A DNA stretch of 20,495 nucleotides from JBICHM01 sp043101835 (GTDB taxonomy: Bacteria > Planctomycetota > Phycisphaerae > Phycisphaerales > UBA1924). The notes under the pieces were generated by a model, which was not told the DNA's origin, did no database searches, and saw nothing but the letters and a program-made list of their open reading frames with translations. Every line of letters begins with the position of its first letter. Within the stretch, counting starts at the first letter, position 1. Shown here one piece after another: positions 14,924 through 20,495 of this stretch. Both the position numbers and the translations under genes were made by a program. The DNA is taken from the NCBI GenBank assembly GCA_043101835.1, contig JBICHM010000079.1, positions 1 to 20,495 on the forward strand. The letters are read 5' to 3'.

Positions 14924-15901
14924 ATGCGACACTGCACATTGCGCGCCGCGCTGGCGGCGCTGGCTTTCACCTGCGCCGCGTCAGCGGACCCCCTGCCCTC
15001 GTGGCGCGATGACGGCGCCCAGGCGCGCATCGTCGCCTTCGTCGAGGCGGCGATCAATCCTGCATCGCCGACCTTCGTGCCCGAGGCCGAGCGCATCGCC
15101 GTCTTCGACAACGACGGCACGCTGTGGGCCGAGCAGCCGGCGTACTTCCAGCTGTTCTTCGCGCTCGACCGCGTGAGAGCGCTGGCGCCGGAGCATCCGG
15201 AATGGTCGGAGACCGAGCCGTTCAAGTCGGCGCTGGCCGGCGACATGGCGACGCTAGCGGCCCAGGGCGAGCACGGGATCCTCGAACTCGTCATGGCCTC
15301 GCACGCGGGGATGACGACCGACGAGTTCGCCCAGGTCGTGCGCGACTGGCTCGCCGCCGCGCGCCACCCGACGACCGGGCGGCCCTATACCGAGATGGTG
15401 TACCGGCCGATGCTGGAGCTGCTCGACTACCTCCGGGCGAATGGCTTCCAGACCTGGATCGTCTCCGGCGGCGGCGTCGAGTTCATGCGCGTCTTCGCCG
15501 AGGCCGTCTACGGCGTGCCGCCTGAGCAGACGATCGGAAGCAGCATCAGGACGACCTTCGAGCTGCGCGCCGGCGAGCCGGTGATCGTGCGCCTTCCCGA
15601 GATCGATTTCATCAACGACAAGGCGGGCAAGCCGATCGCGATCCACAAGGTCATCGGGCGGCGCCCCGTCTTTGCGGCAGGCAACTCCGACGGCGATCTG
15701 CAGATGCTCCAGTGGACCGACGCGCCGGGCGACGGCGACTTCTGCCTGCTCGTGCATCACACCGACGGCGAGCGCGAGTGGGCGTACGACCGGGAGTCGC
15801 ACATCGGACGGCTGGATGCGGCGCTCGATGCGGCGGCGCAGCGCGGGTGGGTCGTTGTCGATATGGAGGCGGAGTGGTCGCTGGTGTTCGGGGCGGAGTG
15901 A
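14924..15901 (+). CDS. Exported HAD-superfamily phosphatase (phosphoserine-phosphatase-like)
   Basis: A 325-residue haloacid-dehalogenase-type phosphatase with an N-terminal signal peptide (about residues 5-21). Motif I is FDNDGTLW (61-68) with nucleophile Asp62 and acid Asp64; motif II is IVSGGG (Ser181); a motif III Lys is in NDKAGKP or at Lys242; motif IV is GNSDGD (253-258). The helical cap lies between motifs I and II. AAGGAG (14910-14915) overlaps the TAA of the sulfatase gene, so the two are almost certainly on one mRNA. Such HAD proteins often stand next to sulfatases, but no substrate is established that I can cite. It would act outside the cytoplasm, perhaps on phosphate released from the same polymer or metabolite. 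Confidence 0.9.
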   Translation: MRHCTLRAALAALAFTCAASADPLPSWRDDGAQARIVAFVEAAINPASPTFVPEAERIAVFDNDGTLWAEQPAYFQLFFALDRVRALAPEHPEWSETEPFKSALAGDMATLAAQGEHGILELVMASHAGMTTDEFAQVVRDWLAAARHPTTGRPYTEMVYRPMLELLDYLRANGFQTWIVSGGGVEFMRVFAEAVYGVPPEQTIGSSIRTTFELRAGEPVIVRLPEIDFINDKAGKPIAIHKVIGRRPVFAAGNSDGDLQMLQWTDAPGDGDFCLLVHHTDGEREWAYDRESHIGRLDAALDAAAQRGWVVVDMEAEWSLVFGAE

Positions 15902-15932
15902 GTTCGCGGTGTCAATGCACGCAGTTGCGCGA

Positions 15933-15938
15933 TAGGGT
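15933..15938 (+). promoter_or_regulatory. Weak -10 candidate TAGGGT upstream of the small membrane protein
   Basis: TAGGGT within TTGCGCGATAGGGTCGGCG, 33 bp before the ATG at 15972; it resembles the string before the sulfatase (13257-13277). No -35 is recognisable. Confidence 0.35.
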
Positions 15939-15971
15939 CGGCGTGAGACTCCACACGACCTGGAGCACGAC

Positions 15972-16418
15972 ATGCACGAAACCCGAGACTCACGGTGGCT
16001 TGCCGCGGCGCGCACACTGGCGATTGCGTGCGGGCTCGCGATCGCCATCGGCATCGGCGCTGGCGCGATCACCGGCTGGTCAATGGGCGCCTACGAAGAC
16101 TTCATCGTCGAGAACCGCGAGCGGGCGCGCGAGGCCTCGGGGGCGCTGAAGAAGTATGTCTGGCGGCGCACCTATGTCTTCGCGCTCCCCTTGGGCGTCG
16201 GCGGGTTCGCCGCGCTCTTCGGCGTGCGCCGGTGGGCGCACGTGGATGGATACATCGCCCTCCTGCCGCTGGCGGCGGGCGCGGGCGCCGGATGGCTGGC
16301 GGCGCAGCTGGTCGGCGAGGCCGTCGCGAGCGACTGGTCGCGCATCAGCGGCGCGCCGACGGTCCCGGCCGTGCTGTTCGTCGCGATTCCGGCGCTGCTG
16401 CTGTTCAAGGACAGTTGA
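15972..16418 (+). CDS. Small integral membrane protein of unknown function
   Basis: A 148-residue protein with about four hydrophobic segments (roughly residues 11-34, 69-83, 93-113 and 129-145). Between the first two lies a charged helix (AYEDFIVENRERAREASGAL, about 40-59) followed by KKYVWRR. No catalytic motif is recognised. GGAG at 15962-15965 is 6 bp upstream of the ATG. It is 70 bp after the HAD gene, with its own possible promoter, and converges with the radical SAM gene. It is real by Shine-Dalgarno, composition and hydropathy; function is unknown. Confidence 0.7.
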   Translation: MHETRDSRWLAAARTLAIACGLAIAIGIGAGAITGWSMGAYEDFIVENRERAREASGALKKYVWRRTYVFALPLGVGGFAALFGVRRWAHVDGYIALLPLAAGAGAGWLAAQLVGEAVASDWSRISGAPTVPAVLFVAIPALLLFKDS

Positions 16419-16453
16419 GAGAACGCGCCGGTTCGCTGCGCTCGCGGTGACTG

Positions 16454-16495
16454 AACCCTCACCCCGCCCCGCTCCCGCGGTGCGAGAGAGGGAGC
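16454..16495. repeat. CCCTCACCCC-type hairpin repeat, probable bidirectional terminator
   Basis: AACCCTCACCCCGCCCC is followed by GCTCCC (16471-16476), a GCGGTGCGAGAGA loop and GGGAGC (16490-16495). This resembles the dispersed CCCTCACCCC...CTCTCCC...GGGAGAGGG elements seen between genes in many GC-rich bacteria. It lies between the two convergent stops at 16418 and 16498, where it could terminate both transcripts. A second copy is not present in this window. Confidence 0.5.
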
Positions 16496-16497
16496 AG

Positions 16498-17661
16498 TCA
16501 GAACATCACCATCTGCCCGCGCGGGTCGCGGCGCGGGGGGCGGAAGTCGTCGCGGTTCAGTCGCTGGGGCGTGCGGTTGAAGCCGAAGCGTCGGCTGAAC
16601 ATGCGGAAGACATGGCCGATGTGCTCGGCGATGGGCCCCTCGCCGCGCCGGCGCACGCCGAAGTTGGCGTCGTAGAGGTCGCCGTCGTGGGTCTGGCGGA
16701 TGAGGCTCTCGATGTGGCTCGCCCGCTGCGGGAACTCGCGCGCGAGCCAGTCGAGGAAGAGGTCCTTCACCTGGTGCGGGAGGCGGAGGAGGATGTAGCC
16801 GGCGCGCGTCGCGCCCGCGTCCGCCGCGGCTTCGAGAATCGCCGGCGTCTCGGTGTCGGTCAGGCCCGGGATGATGGGCGCCACCATCACGCCGACGGGG
16901 ATCTTCGCCTCGGCGAGCCTGGCGATTGTTTCGAGTCGGCGCTGCGGCGCCGCGGCGCGGGGCTCGAGTCTGCTCGCGAGGCGGTTATCAAGGCTGGTGA
17001 CGCTGATGAAGACCTGCACGGCCCGGTACGCCGCGAGTTCCTTCAAGAGGTCGATGTCGCGCGTCACCAGCGCGCTCTTCGTGACGATGCCGACGGGCTG
17101 GCGGCATTCGGCGAGCACCTCGAGGCACCCGCGCGTGATGCCGAGGCGCTGCTCGGCGGGCTGGTAGGCGTCGGTGACGCCGCTCATGGAGATCGGCTCG
17201 GCCTTCCATGACGGACGGCCAAGCTCCTTGCGCAGGAGCGTCGGGGCGTCGTGCTTGGCGACGATCGTGCTCTCGAAGTCGAGCCCGCAGGAGTAGCCGA
17301 GGTTCTCGTGCGTCGGGCGCGCGTAGCAGTAGATGCACCCGTGCTCGCAGCCCCGGTACGGGTTGAGCGTCCAGTCGAGGCCGAGGTCTGGGCTGGTCAC
17401 GCGGTTGAGGATCGTGCGCGTGCGATCGGGCACGATGCGCGTCGTGACCGAGCAGCCGCCCGGGTGCTCGCGTGCGGCGTCATCGAGCGTCTCGCCGAGC
17501 ACATGGAGGCGCAGCGACTCGAAGCGGTTCTGCGGATTGATCCCCGCCGCCCGCCCGCGCGCCGGCCCCCCAGCGAGGGCGTCTGGATGGGCGGCGTCGG
17601 CGTCGGGGACGCGACGGAAGGGCTCAGAGGACGCGCGGCCGGTGCGGGTGTTCGGGGCCAT
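16498..17661 (-). CDS. PA0069-family radical SAM protein
   Basis: Radical S-adenosylmethionine enzyme of the PA0069/spore-photolyase-related group, 387 residues from the chosen start. The cluster motif is PYRGCEHGCIYCYARPTHE, with Cys105, Cys109 and Cys112 (CxxxCxxC) binding the [4Fe-4S] cluster. Downstream motifs are typical of the family: SMSGVTDAYQPAE, LGITRGCLEVL, VGIVTKSALVTRDIDLL, VMVAPIIPGLTD, and a C-terminal region with FSRRFGFNR. Physiological substrate is unknown. The frame is open to an ATG at 17697, but a well-spaced promoter overlaps that stretch (-10 at 17669-17674), so the ATG at 17661 is preferred. There is no Shine-Dalgarno, consistent with a leaderless mRNA. It is a single-gene unit converging on the small membrane protein. 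Confidence 0.92.
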   Translation of the reverse strand: MAPNTRTGRASSEPFRRVPDADAAHPDALAGGPARGRAAGINPQNRFESLRLHVLGETLDDAAREHPGGCSVTTRIVPDRTRTILNRVTSPDLGLDWTLNPYRGCEHGCIYCYARPTHENLGYSCGLDFESTIVAKHDAPTLLRKELGRPSWKAEPISMSGVTDAYQPAEQRLGITRGCLEVLAECRQPVGIVTKSALVTRDIDLLKELAAYRAVQVFISVTSLDNRLASRLEPRAAAPQRRLETIARLAEAKIPVGVMVAPIIPGLTDTETPAILEAAADAGATRAGYILLRLPHQVKDLFLDWLAREFPQRASHIESLIRQTHDGDLYDANFGVRRRGEGPIAEHIGHVFRMFSRRFGFNRTPQRLNRDDFRPPRRDPRGQMVMF

Positions 17662-17668
17662 ATCCAAA

Positions 17669-17697
17669 CATATACCAACCGAACATGAACCGATCAA
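17669..17697 (-). promoter_or_regulatory. Sigma-70-like promoter of the radical SAM gene
   Basis: On the minus strand TTGATC (17692-17697) and TATATG (17669-17674) are separated by exactly 17 bp, each matching the consensus at four of six positions. The -10 ends 7 bp before the ATG at 17661, placing the transcription start at or next to the start codon. This is the most canonical promoter in the window. Confidence 0.6.
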
Positions 17698-17789
17698 GCC
17701 TCAGGTTCACAGAATCTCGCCGATCGGAGCCGGGCGCTCGCACAGGATTCGTCGTTCTCAAGGGCAACGCCGACCTCACGAGACCCCAG

Positions 17790-17820
17790 CAGGCCCCCGT
17801 CGCTCGAACGCGGGGGCCTG
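17790..17820. terminator. Perfect 10-bp GC stem, intrinsic terminator
   Basis: CAGGCCCCCG (17790-17799) and CGGGGGCCTG (17811-17820) pair perfectly around an 11-base loop. The T-richer flank (TTGTGTTG) is on the plus-strand side, whereas the annotated gene that ends here, the 477-residue protein with stop at 17835, is on the minus strand. It may act in both directions. Confidence 0.7.
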
Positions 17821-17834
17821 TTGTGTTGCGGGGG

Positions 17835-19268
17835 CTACTCAGCGTCGAGTTCGCCGGGCAGCGGGTACGGGCGGTTGAAGATGTGGTCGTAGGGCCTTTC
17901 GGTCGCGATGTCGTAGCCAAGCCCGGCGGTGAGAAAGCGAGGATCAACGGCCCCGCCGTCGTCGTGCATGTCGCTGCCGATTGAGTAGAGCGTGTAGCCG
18001 GTCGTCGGGGCGGCGTCGCCTTCAACCGTGCGGATGTAGCGAAACTGCTCGCCTGTCAGCGGGTCGATCGGCACGGCGTCGAGGTAGCGCGGCACGAGGT
18101 CGTCGAGCGTCGCAGGGTGGGAGCCGCGGTCGAGTCGGTGCTCCTCGAGGGCGAGCATGATGACGCTCGCTTCGACCTCGAGTTGGGCGATCTGCGTGCT
18201 GAAGGCCACGCGCATCCAAGCAGGGGCGAGGATCGCGGCAAGATCGCCGCCCTGTTCGGCGAGTTGGCCGATAAGCTTCGCGGCCTTCTTCCAATGATCG
18301 CCCGCGCCGATCGGGGTCGTGTAAGCAGAATTGAGGCTCGCCCACAGCCCAACCGTGAGGCGCCAGTCTGCTTCGGCCGCCGTTCGCTCGTCCTCGCCGA
18401 CCTCGTCGACGAGCCCGCGCATGATCGAGGCCGTGACGAACATCTCGGCGTCCGACGCGGCCCGACCGATCGTCAGGCAATCGACACCTTGGAGGATCGC
18501 ACGCAGCTCGCGGCAGTCGTCAGCGCTCAACGCGCCGGACGCGAGCGCCGGCCGCACGCCGAACTCGGCGAGTGACCTGACCCACGAGAGGTAGTTCAAC
18601 CCGGTGATCAGGTTGCGAGGATGCCCCTGCATCACGCCTGCGAGCGCGTGGAGGCGAGCCAGATGCGCCACCGCGGCGTCGTCATCGCCGCGCTTCGCCG
18701 CGTCCCGCGCCGTCCTGCTGAGCAACCCGGGCAGATGCACTGCTCCATCGGCGAATCGACCGGGGCGTGACGGCGACATCATCTGCTGTATCGGCGCGTC
18801 GGCGTCGATGGTGACGCGCATCGGCGCGCTCGCCGCCATTCGGTCGATGAGGCGCAGCGCTTCGGGCGTCGTGAGCGCAGTCACTGTGGCGGCGACGGCG
18901 TCCCGGTATTCAGCGAGCGCGAGCTCATGTTTCTCCGGGGTCCAGCCTTCATCCGCCGCGGCTGCGGGATCCCCCCAGAGCGAGCGGTCGATGTCGAAAT
19001 CAAACTGCGTCCAGATCCAGCCGTGCTCGGCCTCGACGCGTGCGAGCGCATCGACGGCGAACGCCTCGAACGCCGCGATCGCCTCGTTGAGGTCGGTCGC
19101 CTCCGGCAGCCCGGCGTTCACGCGCGCCTCGAGTTGCTCGGCGATCTCTTCGACGGTCAGGTCGATCAGGCCGAGGGCTTCGGCTTCGGTGAGAGGCGGT
19201 GGCTGCTGCGCGATGGCGCCGGTGGCGAAACACACCGCGGCTGCGGCAACGAGCGGTCTAAGGGGCAT
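17835..19268 (-). CDS. Secreted protein of unknown function with GspG/pseudopilin-like C-terminal segment
   Basis: A 477-residue protein from MPLRPLVAAAAV, with a signal peptide ending near GAIAQQ. Most of the chain is helical and rich in Ala, Glu and Asp with no motif I recognise. The last 109 residues differ: VIMLALEEHRLDRGSHPATL and DLVPRYLDAVPIDPLTG, then YTLYSIGSDMHDDGG, which follows the C-terminal pattern of type II secretion pseudopilins (GspG), including the Asp-rich calcium-site loop. There is no N-terminal prepilin-type cleavage motif, so this is not itself a pseudopilin. Large proteins with this tail are familiar in planctomycetes (recalled, not searched). The frame is open upstream to 19400; GGAGG (19277-19281) fixes the start at 19268. 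It follows the membrane-protein gene by 65 bp and ends at a strong hairpin. Confidence 0.8.
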   Translation of the reverse strand: MPLRPLVAAAAVCFATGAIAQQPPPLTEAEALGLIDLTVEEIAEQLEARVNAGLPEATDLNEAIAAFEAFAVDALARVEAEHGWIWTQFDFDIDRSLWGDPAAAADEGWTPEKHELALAEYRDAVAATVTALTTPEALRLIDRMAASAPMRVTIDADAPIQQMMSPSRPGRFADGAVHLPGLLSRTARDAAKRGDDDAAVAHLARLHALAGVMQGHPRNLITGLNYLSWVRSLAEFGVRPALASGALSADDCRELRAILQGVDCLTIGRAASDAEMFVTASIMRGLVDEVGEDERTAAEADWRLTVGLWASLNSAYTTPIGAGDHWKKAAKLIGQLAEQGGDLAAILAPAWMRVAFSTQIAQLEVEASVIMLALEEHRLDRGSHPATLDDLVPRYLDAVPIDPLTGEQFRYIRTVEGDAAPTTGYTLYSIGSDMHDDGGAVDPRFLTAGLGYDIATERPYDHIFNRPYPLPGELDAE

Positions 19269-19276
19269 GGGCGGCG

Positions 19277-19281
19277 CCTCC
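19277..19281 (-). promoter_or_regulatory. Shine-Dalgarno GGAGG fixing the start of the 477-residue protein
   Basis: GGAGG on the minus strand, 8 bp before the ATG at 19268. Together with the signal peptide it rules out the upstream in-frame ATGs. Confidence 0.65.
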
Positions 19282-19333
19282 GGAGAAAGTCGTTGCCAGA
19301 GTATCGACCGCTTCATGGAAACCGCCCGCCTCA

Positions 19334-19948
19334 TCACGGCCCCGGCTGGTCCCCGCCGGAGCCGAGCTTGTACGCCGTGCCGACGGCCAGCGCGAACCAC
19401 AGCAGATCAAAGAGGTTGAAAGTGCTCGTGTAGACCTGGTTGGTCAGCGAGAAGGTGTCGAGCGATTCGGGGGCGAGGGCGCGCCATTGATCGCGCTCCG
19501 ATTCGTCGAGCGCGTTCCATCGGGCGACGGCGTCCGCCCAGACATCCGGCGGGTAGTCGGACTGCACCCAGGCCTTGGAAGGATCGACACCGCGCGGCCA
19601 CTCGACCTGGTCCCCGGCTTCGATGCGCGCCGCGACAAACTCGTCGGCGATGTAGGAGATGACATTCTCGTCGGTGACCTGCAGCCCGCCGCCCAGTTCG
19701 CGGTCGAGCGTCGCATAGACAACGGCGTACTTGCCGCCGGCGACCGCAAGCGCCGCGAGCGCTCCGGCGAGCAGGCCGGTGTGCGCGCCGAGCTTCTCTC
19801 TTCCGCCGATGTGGACGCCGAGGCCGACGAGGCCGCCGACGCCCCACGCGATCCACCCGATCTCGTACCCCGTCGCGAAGCCGATGCCGGCCCACGCTCC
19901 TGCGCCGATCAACGCGGCGATAAGCCCGCCCACCAGTGCCCCAACCAT
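19334..19948 (-). CDS. Membrane protein of unknown function with extracytoplasmic middle domain
   Basis: A 204-residue protein from MVGALVGGLIAALIGAGAWA. Three or so hydrophobic Gly/Ala-rich segments occupy the first 85 residues, then a polar region (about 86-175) rich in Asp, Glu and Trp (EWPRGVDPSKAWVQSDYPPD, DESERDQWRALAPE), then a last helix FNLFDLLWFALAVGTAYKLG near the C-terminus. No enzyme motif is seen. The frame is open to 20014, but GAAGGGG about 9 bp upstream and the hydrophobic onset favour 19948. It probably shares a transcript with the secreted protein 65 bp downstream. Possible role in the envelope; function unknown. Confidence 0.7.
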   Translation of the reverse strand: MVGALVGGLIAALIGAGAWAGIGFATGYEIGWIAWGVGGLVGLGVHIGGREKLGAHTGLLAGALAALAVAGGKYAVVYATLDRELGGGLQVTDENVISYIADEFVAARIEAGDQVEWPRGVDPSKAWVQSDYPPDVWADAVARWNALDESERDQWRALAPESLDTFSLTNQVYTSTFNLFDLLWFALAVGTAYKLGSGGDQPGP

Positions 19949-20136
19949 GCTCTGTGCCCCTTCTGTTGTCGGCCCCCACGCCGAGCGGCAGCGGCCAGCA
20001 TCGAGATCAAACACCGAATTGCAAGAGGCCTATTCAAGAATTCTGAGTTCTGTGGTGCGATTGCGTAGAAACATCGTCCGTGAGCCGATTCCGTCTTTGC
20101 GGGTTCACCCTGTGCTGAGACTGCGCAGCGACAACC

Positions 20137-20160
20137 GGGACGGCCGATGTGAGCCGTCCC
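20137..20160. terminator. Perfect 8-bp hairpin GGGACGGC/GCCGTCCC
   Basis: GGGACGGC (20137-20144), 8-base loop and GCCGTCCC (20153-20160). It is the distal of two hairpins downstream of the dehydrogenase gene; no T-run follows in either direction. An alternating GC/CG tract (about 20182-20203) lies between it and the proximal hairpin. Confidence 0.4.
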
Positions 20161-20213
20161 CGTCAGCCGCGGTTGGAACGGGCGCGGCGCGCGAGCGCGC
20201 GCGGATTCGACGC

Positions 20214-20231
20214 GGCGGCCTGAAGGCCGCC
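20214..20231 (-). terminator. GGCGGCC-TGAA-GGCCGCC hairpin abutting the dehydrogenase stop codon
   Basis: A perfect 7-bp stem with a four-base loop (TGAA on plus, TTCA on minus) starts immediately after the TAG stop (20232-20234) of the minus-strand gene. The position fits a terminator without a U-tract or a dispersed palindromic repeat. Confidence 0.55.
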
Positions 20232-20495
20232 CTACTTGGTGTAGTCGTAAACGCCGCGCCCGGTCTTGTCGCCGAGTCTTCCCGCGGCGACGAGCTGCTT
20301 CAGCAGCGGGCAGGCGCGGTAGCGCTCGTTGTTGAGGCCGTCGGCGAGCACATCCATGATGTGCACGCAGGTGTCGAGGCCGATGAAGTCGGCGAGGCGC
20401 AGCGGGCCCATGGGGTGGGCCATGCCGAGCTTCATGACGCCGTCGATCGCCTCCGGCGTCGCGACGCCCTCCATCCAGGTCTGGAAGGCCTCGTT
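20232..20495 (-). CDS. 3-hydroxyacyl-CoA (3-hydroxybutyryl-CoA) dehydrogenase, C-terminal part only
   Basis: The last 87 residues of a minus-strand gene whose start lies beyond the right edge. The sequence from NEAFQTWMEGVATPEAID through GMAHPMGPLRLADFIGLDTC and LLKQLVAAGRLGDKTGRGVY is the helical C-terminal domain of 3-hydroxyacyl-CoA dehydrogenases, including the conserved HPMGPL and GRKTGRG-type motifs (here GDKTGRG). The single-domain form ends here with YDYTK, as in 3-hydroxybutyryl-CoA dehydrogenases of about 280-290 aa. It would oxidise (S)-3-hydroxybutyryl-CoA with NAD+, or do the reverse, in fatty-acid or butanoate metabolism. The NAD-binding half cannot be seen. Confidence 0.92.
   Translation of the reverse strand, partial: NEAFQTWMEGVATPEAIDGVMKLGMAHPMGPLRLADFIGLDTCVHIMDVLADGLNNERYRACPLLKQLVAAGRLGDKTGRGVYDYTK

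Larger units (their letters stand above)
19949..20231. other. Intergenic region with a local AT-richer patch and hairpins
   Basis: This 283-bp gap separates two minus-strand genes. The part at about 20005-20090 is lower in GC than its surroundings and contains the palindrome AGAATTCT with a nearby TTCT half-repeat. The part from 20137 onward is very GC-rich and forms hairpins. I found no open frame with a credible start, no tRNA and no recognisable riboswitch. Confidence 0.5.

Noticed and set aside
13010..14932. A 640-codon minus-strand frame opposite the sulfatase.
   Set aside because: The plus strand carries full sulfatase motifs and a Shine-Dalgarno; the antisense frame is a composition shadow.
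17690..17830. A tRNA-like segment around GGTTCACAGAATC.
   Set aside because: No acceptor stem, anticodon arm or proper T-arm can be formed.
17685..17984. A 99-codon plus-strand frame between the radical SAM gene and the 477-residue protein.
   Set aside because: It runs through the perfect terminator stem and into the antisense of the 477-residue gene, has no Shine-Dalgarno and no recognisable protein features.

Overview
The window is a GC-rich chromosomal segment (high GC judged by eye, with NNC/NNG third positions almost throughout) carrying about 17 protein genes and no rRNA, tRNA or CRISPR array that I could find. The gene set suggests a planctomycete-like bacterium, possibly of the Phycisphaerae: an exported sulfatase with an FGE-type maturation enzyme, a stand-alone SpoIIE/RsbU phosphatase, a secreted protein with a GspG-like tail, and short TAnnnT -10 elements with few canonical -35 boxes. 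This lineage call is inference; no marker gene is present.

Layout. 1-3585 (minus): a truncated zinc-independent MDR oxidoreductase, a small exported NTF2-like protein, a PP2C/SpoIIE phosphatase, and a fusion of a B12-binding domain with a MeaB-type GTPase. 3737-4519 (plus): an SDR oxidoreductase divergent from the fusion. 4529-8617 (minus): a probable five-gene run reading exported rhodanese, DUF389/TIGR00341 membrane protein, CaCA Na+/Ca2+ antiporter, small eRF1-like protein, small membrane protein. 8789-10492 (plus): a large acyl-CoA mutase subunit without its own B12 domain. 10505-12001 (plus): a Fic-family protein in visibly lower-GC DNA, apparently acquired. 12084-16418 (plus): exported FGE, exported sulfatase, exported HAD phosphatase and a small membrane protein. 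16498-17661 (minus): a PA0069-type radical SAM protein with a leaderless-looking promoter. 17835-19948 (minus): two lineage-type hypothetical proteins. 20232-20495 (minus): the C-terminal end of a 3-hydroxyacyl-CoA dehydrogenase.

The most interesting system is the coenzyme-B12 mutase. The large subunit has Phe82 and Gln205 where methylmalonyl-CoA mutase has Tyr89 and Arg207. That pair is the published isobutyryl-CoA mutase signature. The B12 domain it needs lies about 5 kb away, fused to its G-protein chaperone. The two proteins together contain the same modules, in the same order, as the single-chain mutase IcmF, so this looks like an IcmF-type machine split after the G domain. With the 3-hydroxyacyl-CoA dehydrogenase and SDR in the window, a role in butyryl/isobutyryl-CoA metabolism is plausible but not proven.

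The sulfatase block is a second functional unit: an FGE with both catalytic cysteines next to a sulfatase with a CTAGR site, both with export signals, followed by an exported HAD phosphatase whose ribosome-binding site overlaps the sulfatase stop. Other signals worth a look are the Fic island, which abuts both neighbours very tightly, four 8-bp-phased AGGCAC repeats, a CCCTCACCCC-type hairpin repeat, and a GGCGGCC-TGAA-GGCCGCC hairpin placed exactly at a stop codon.
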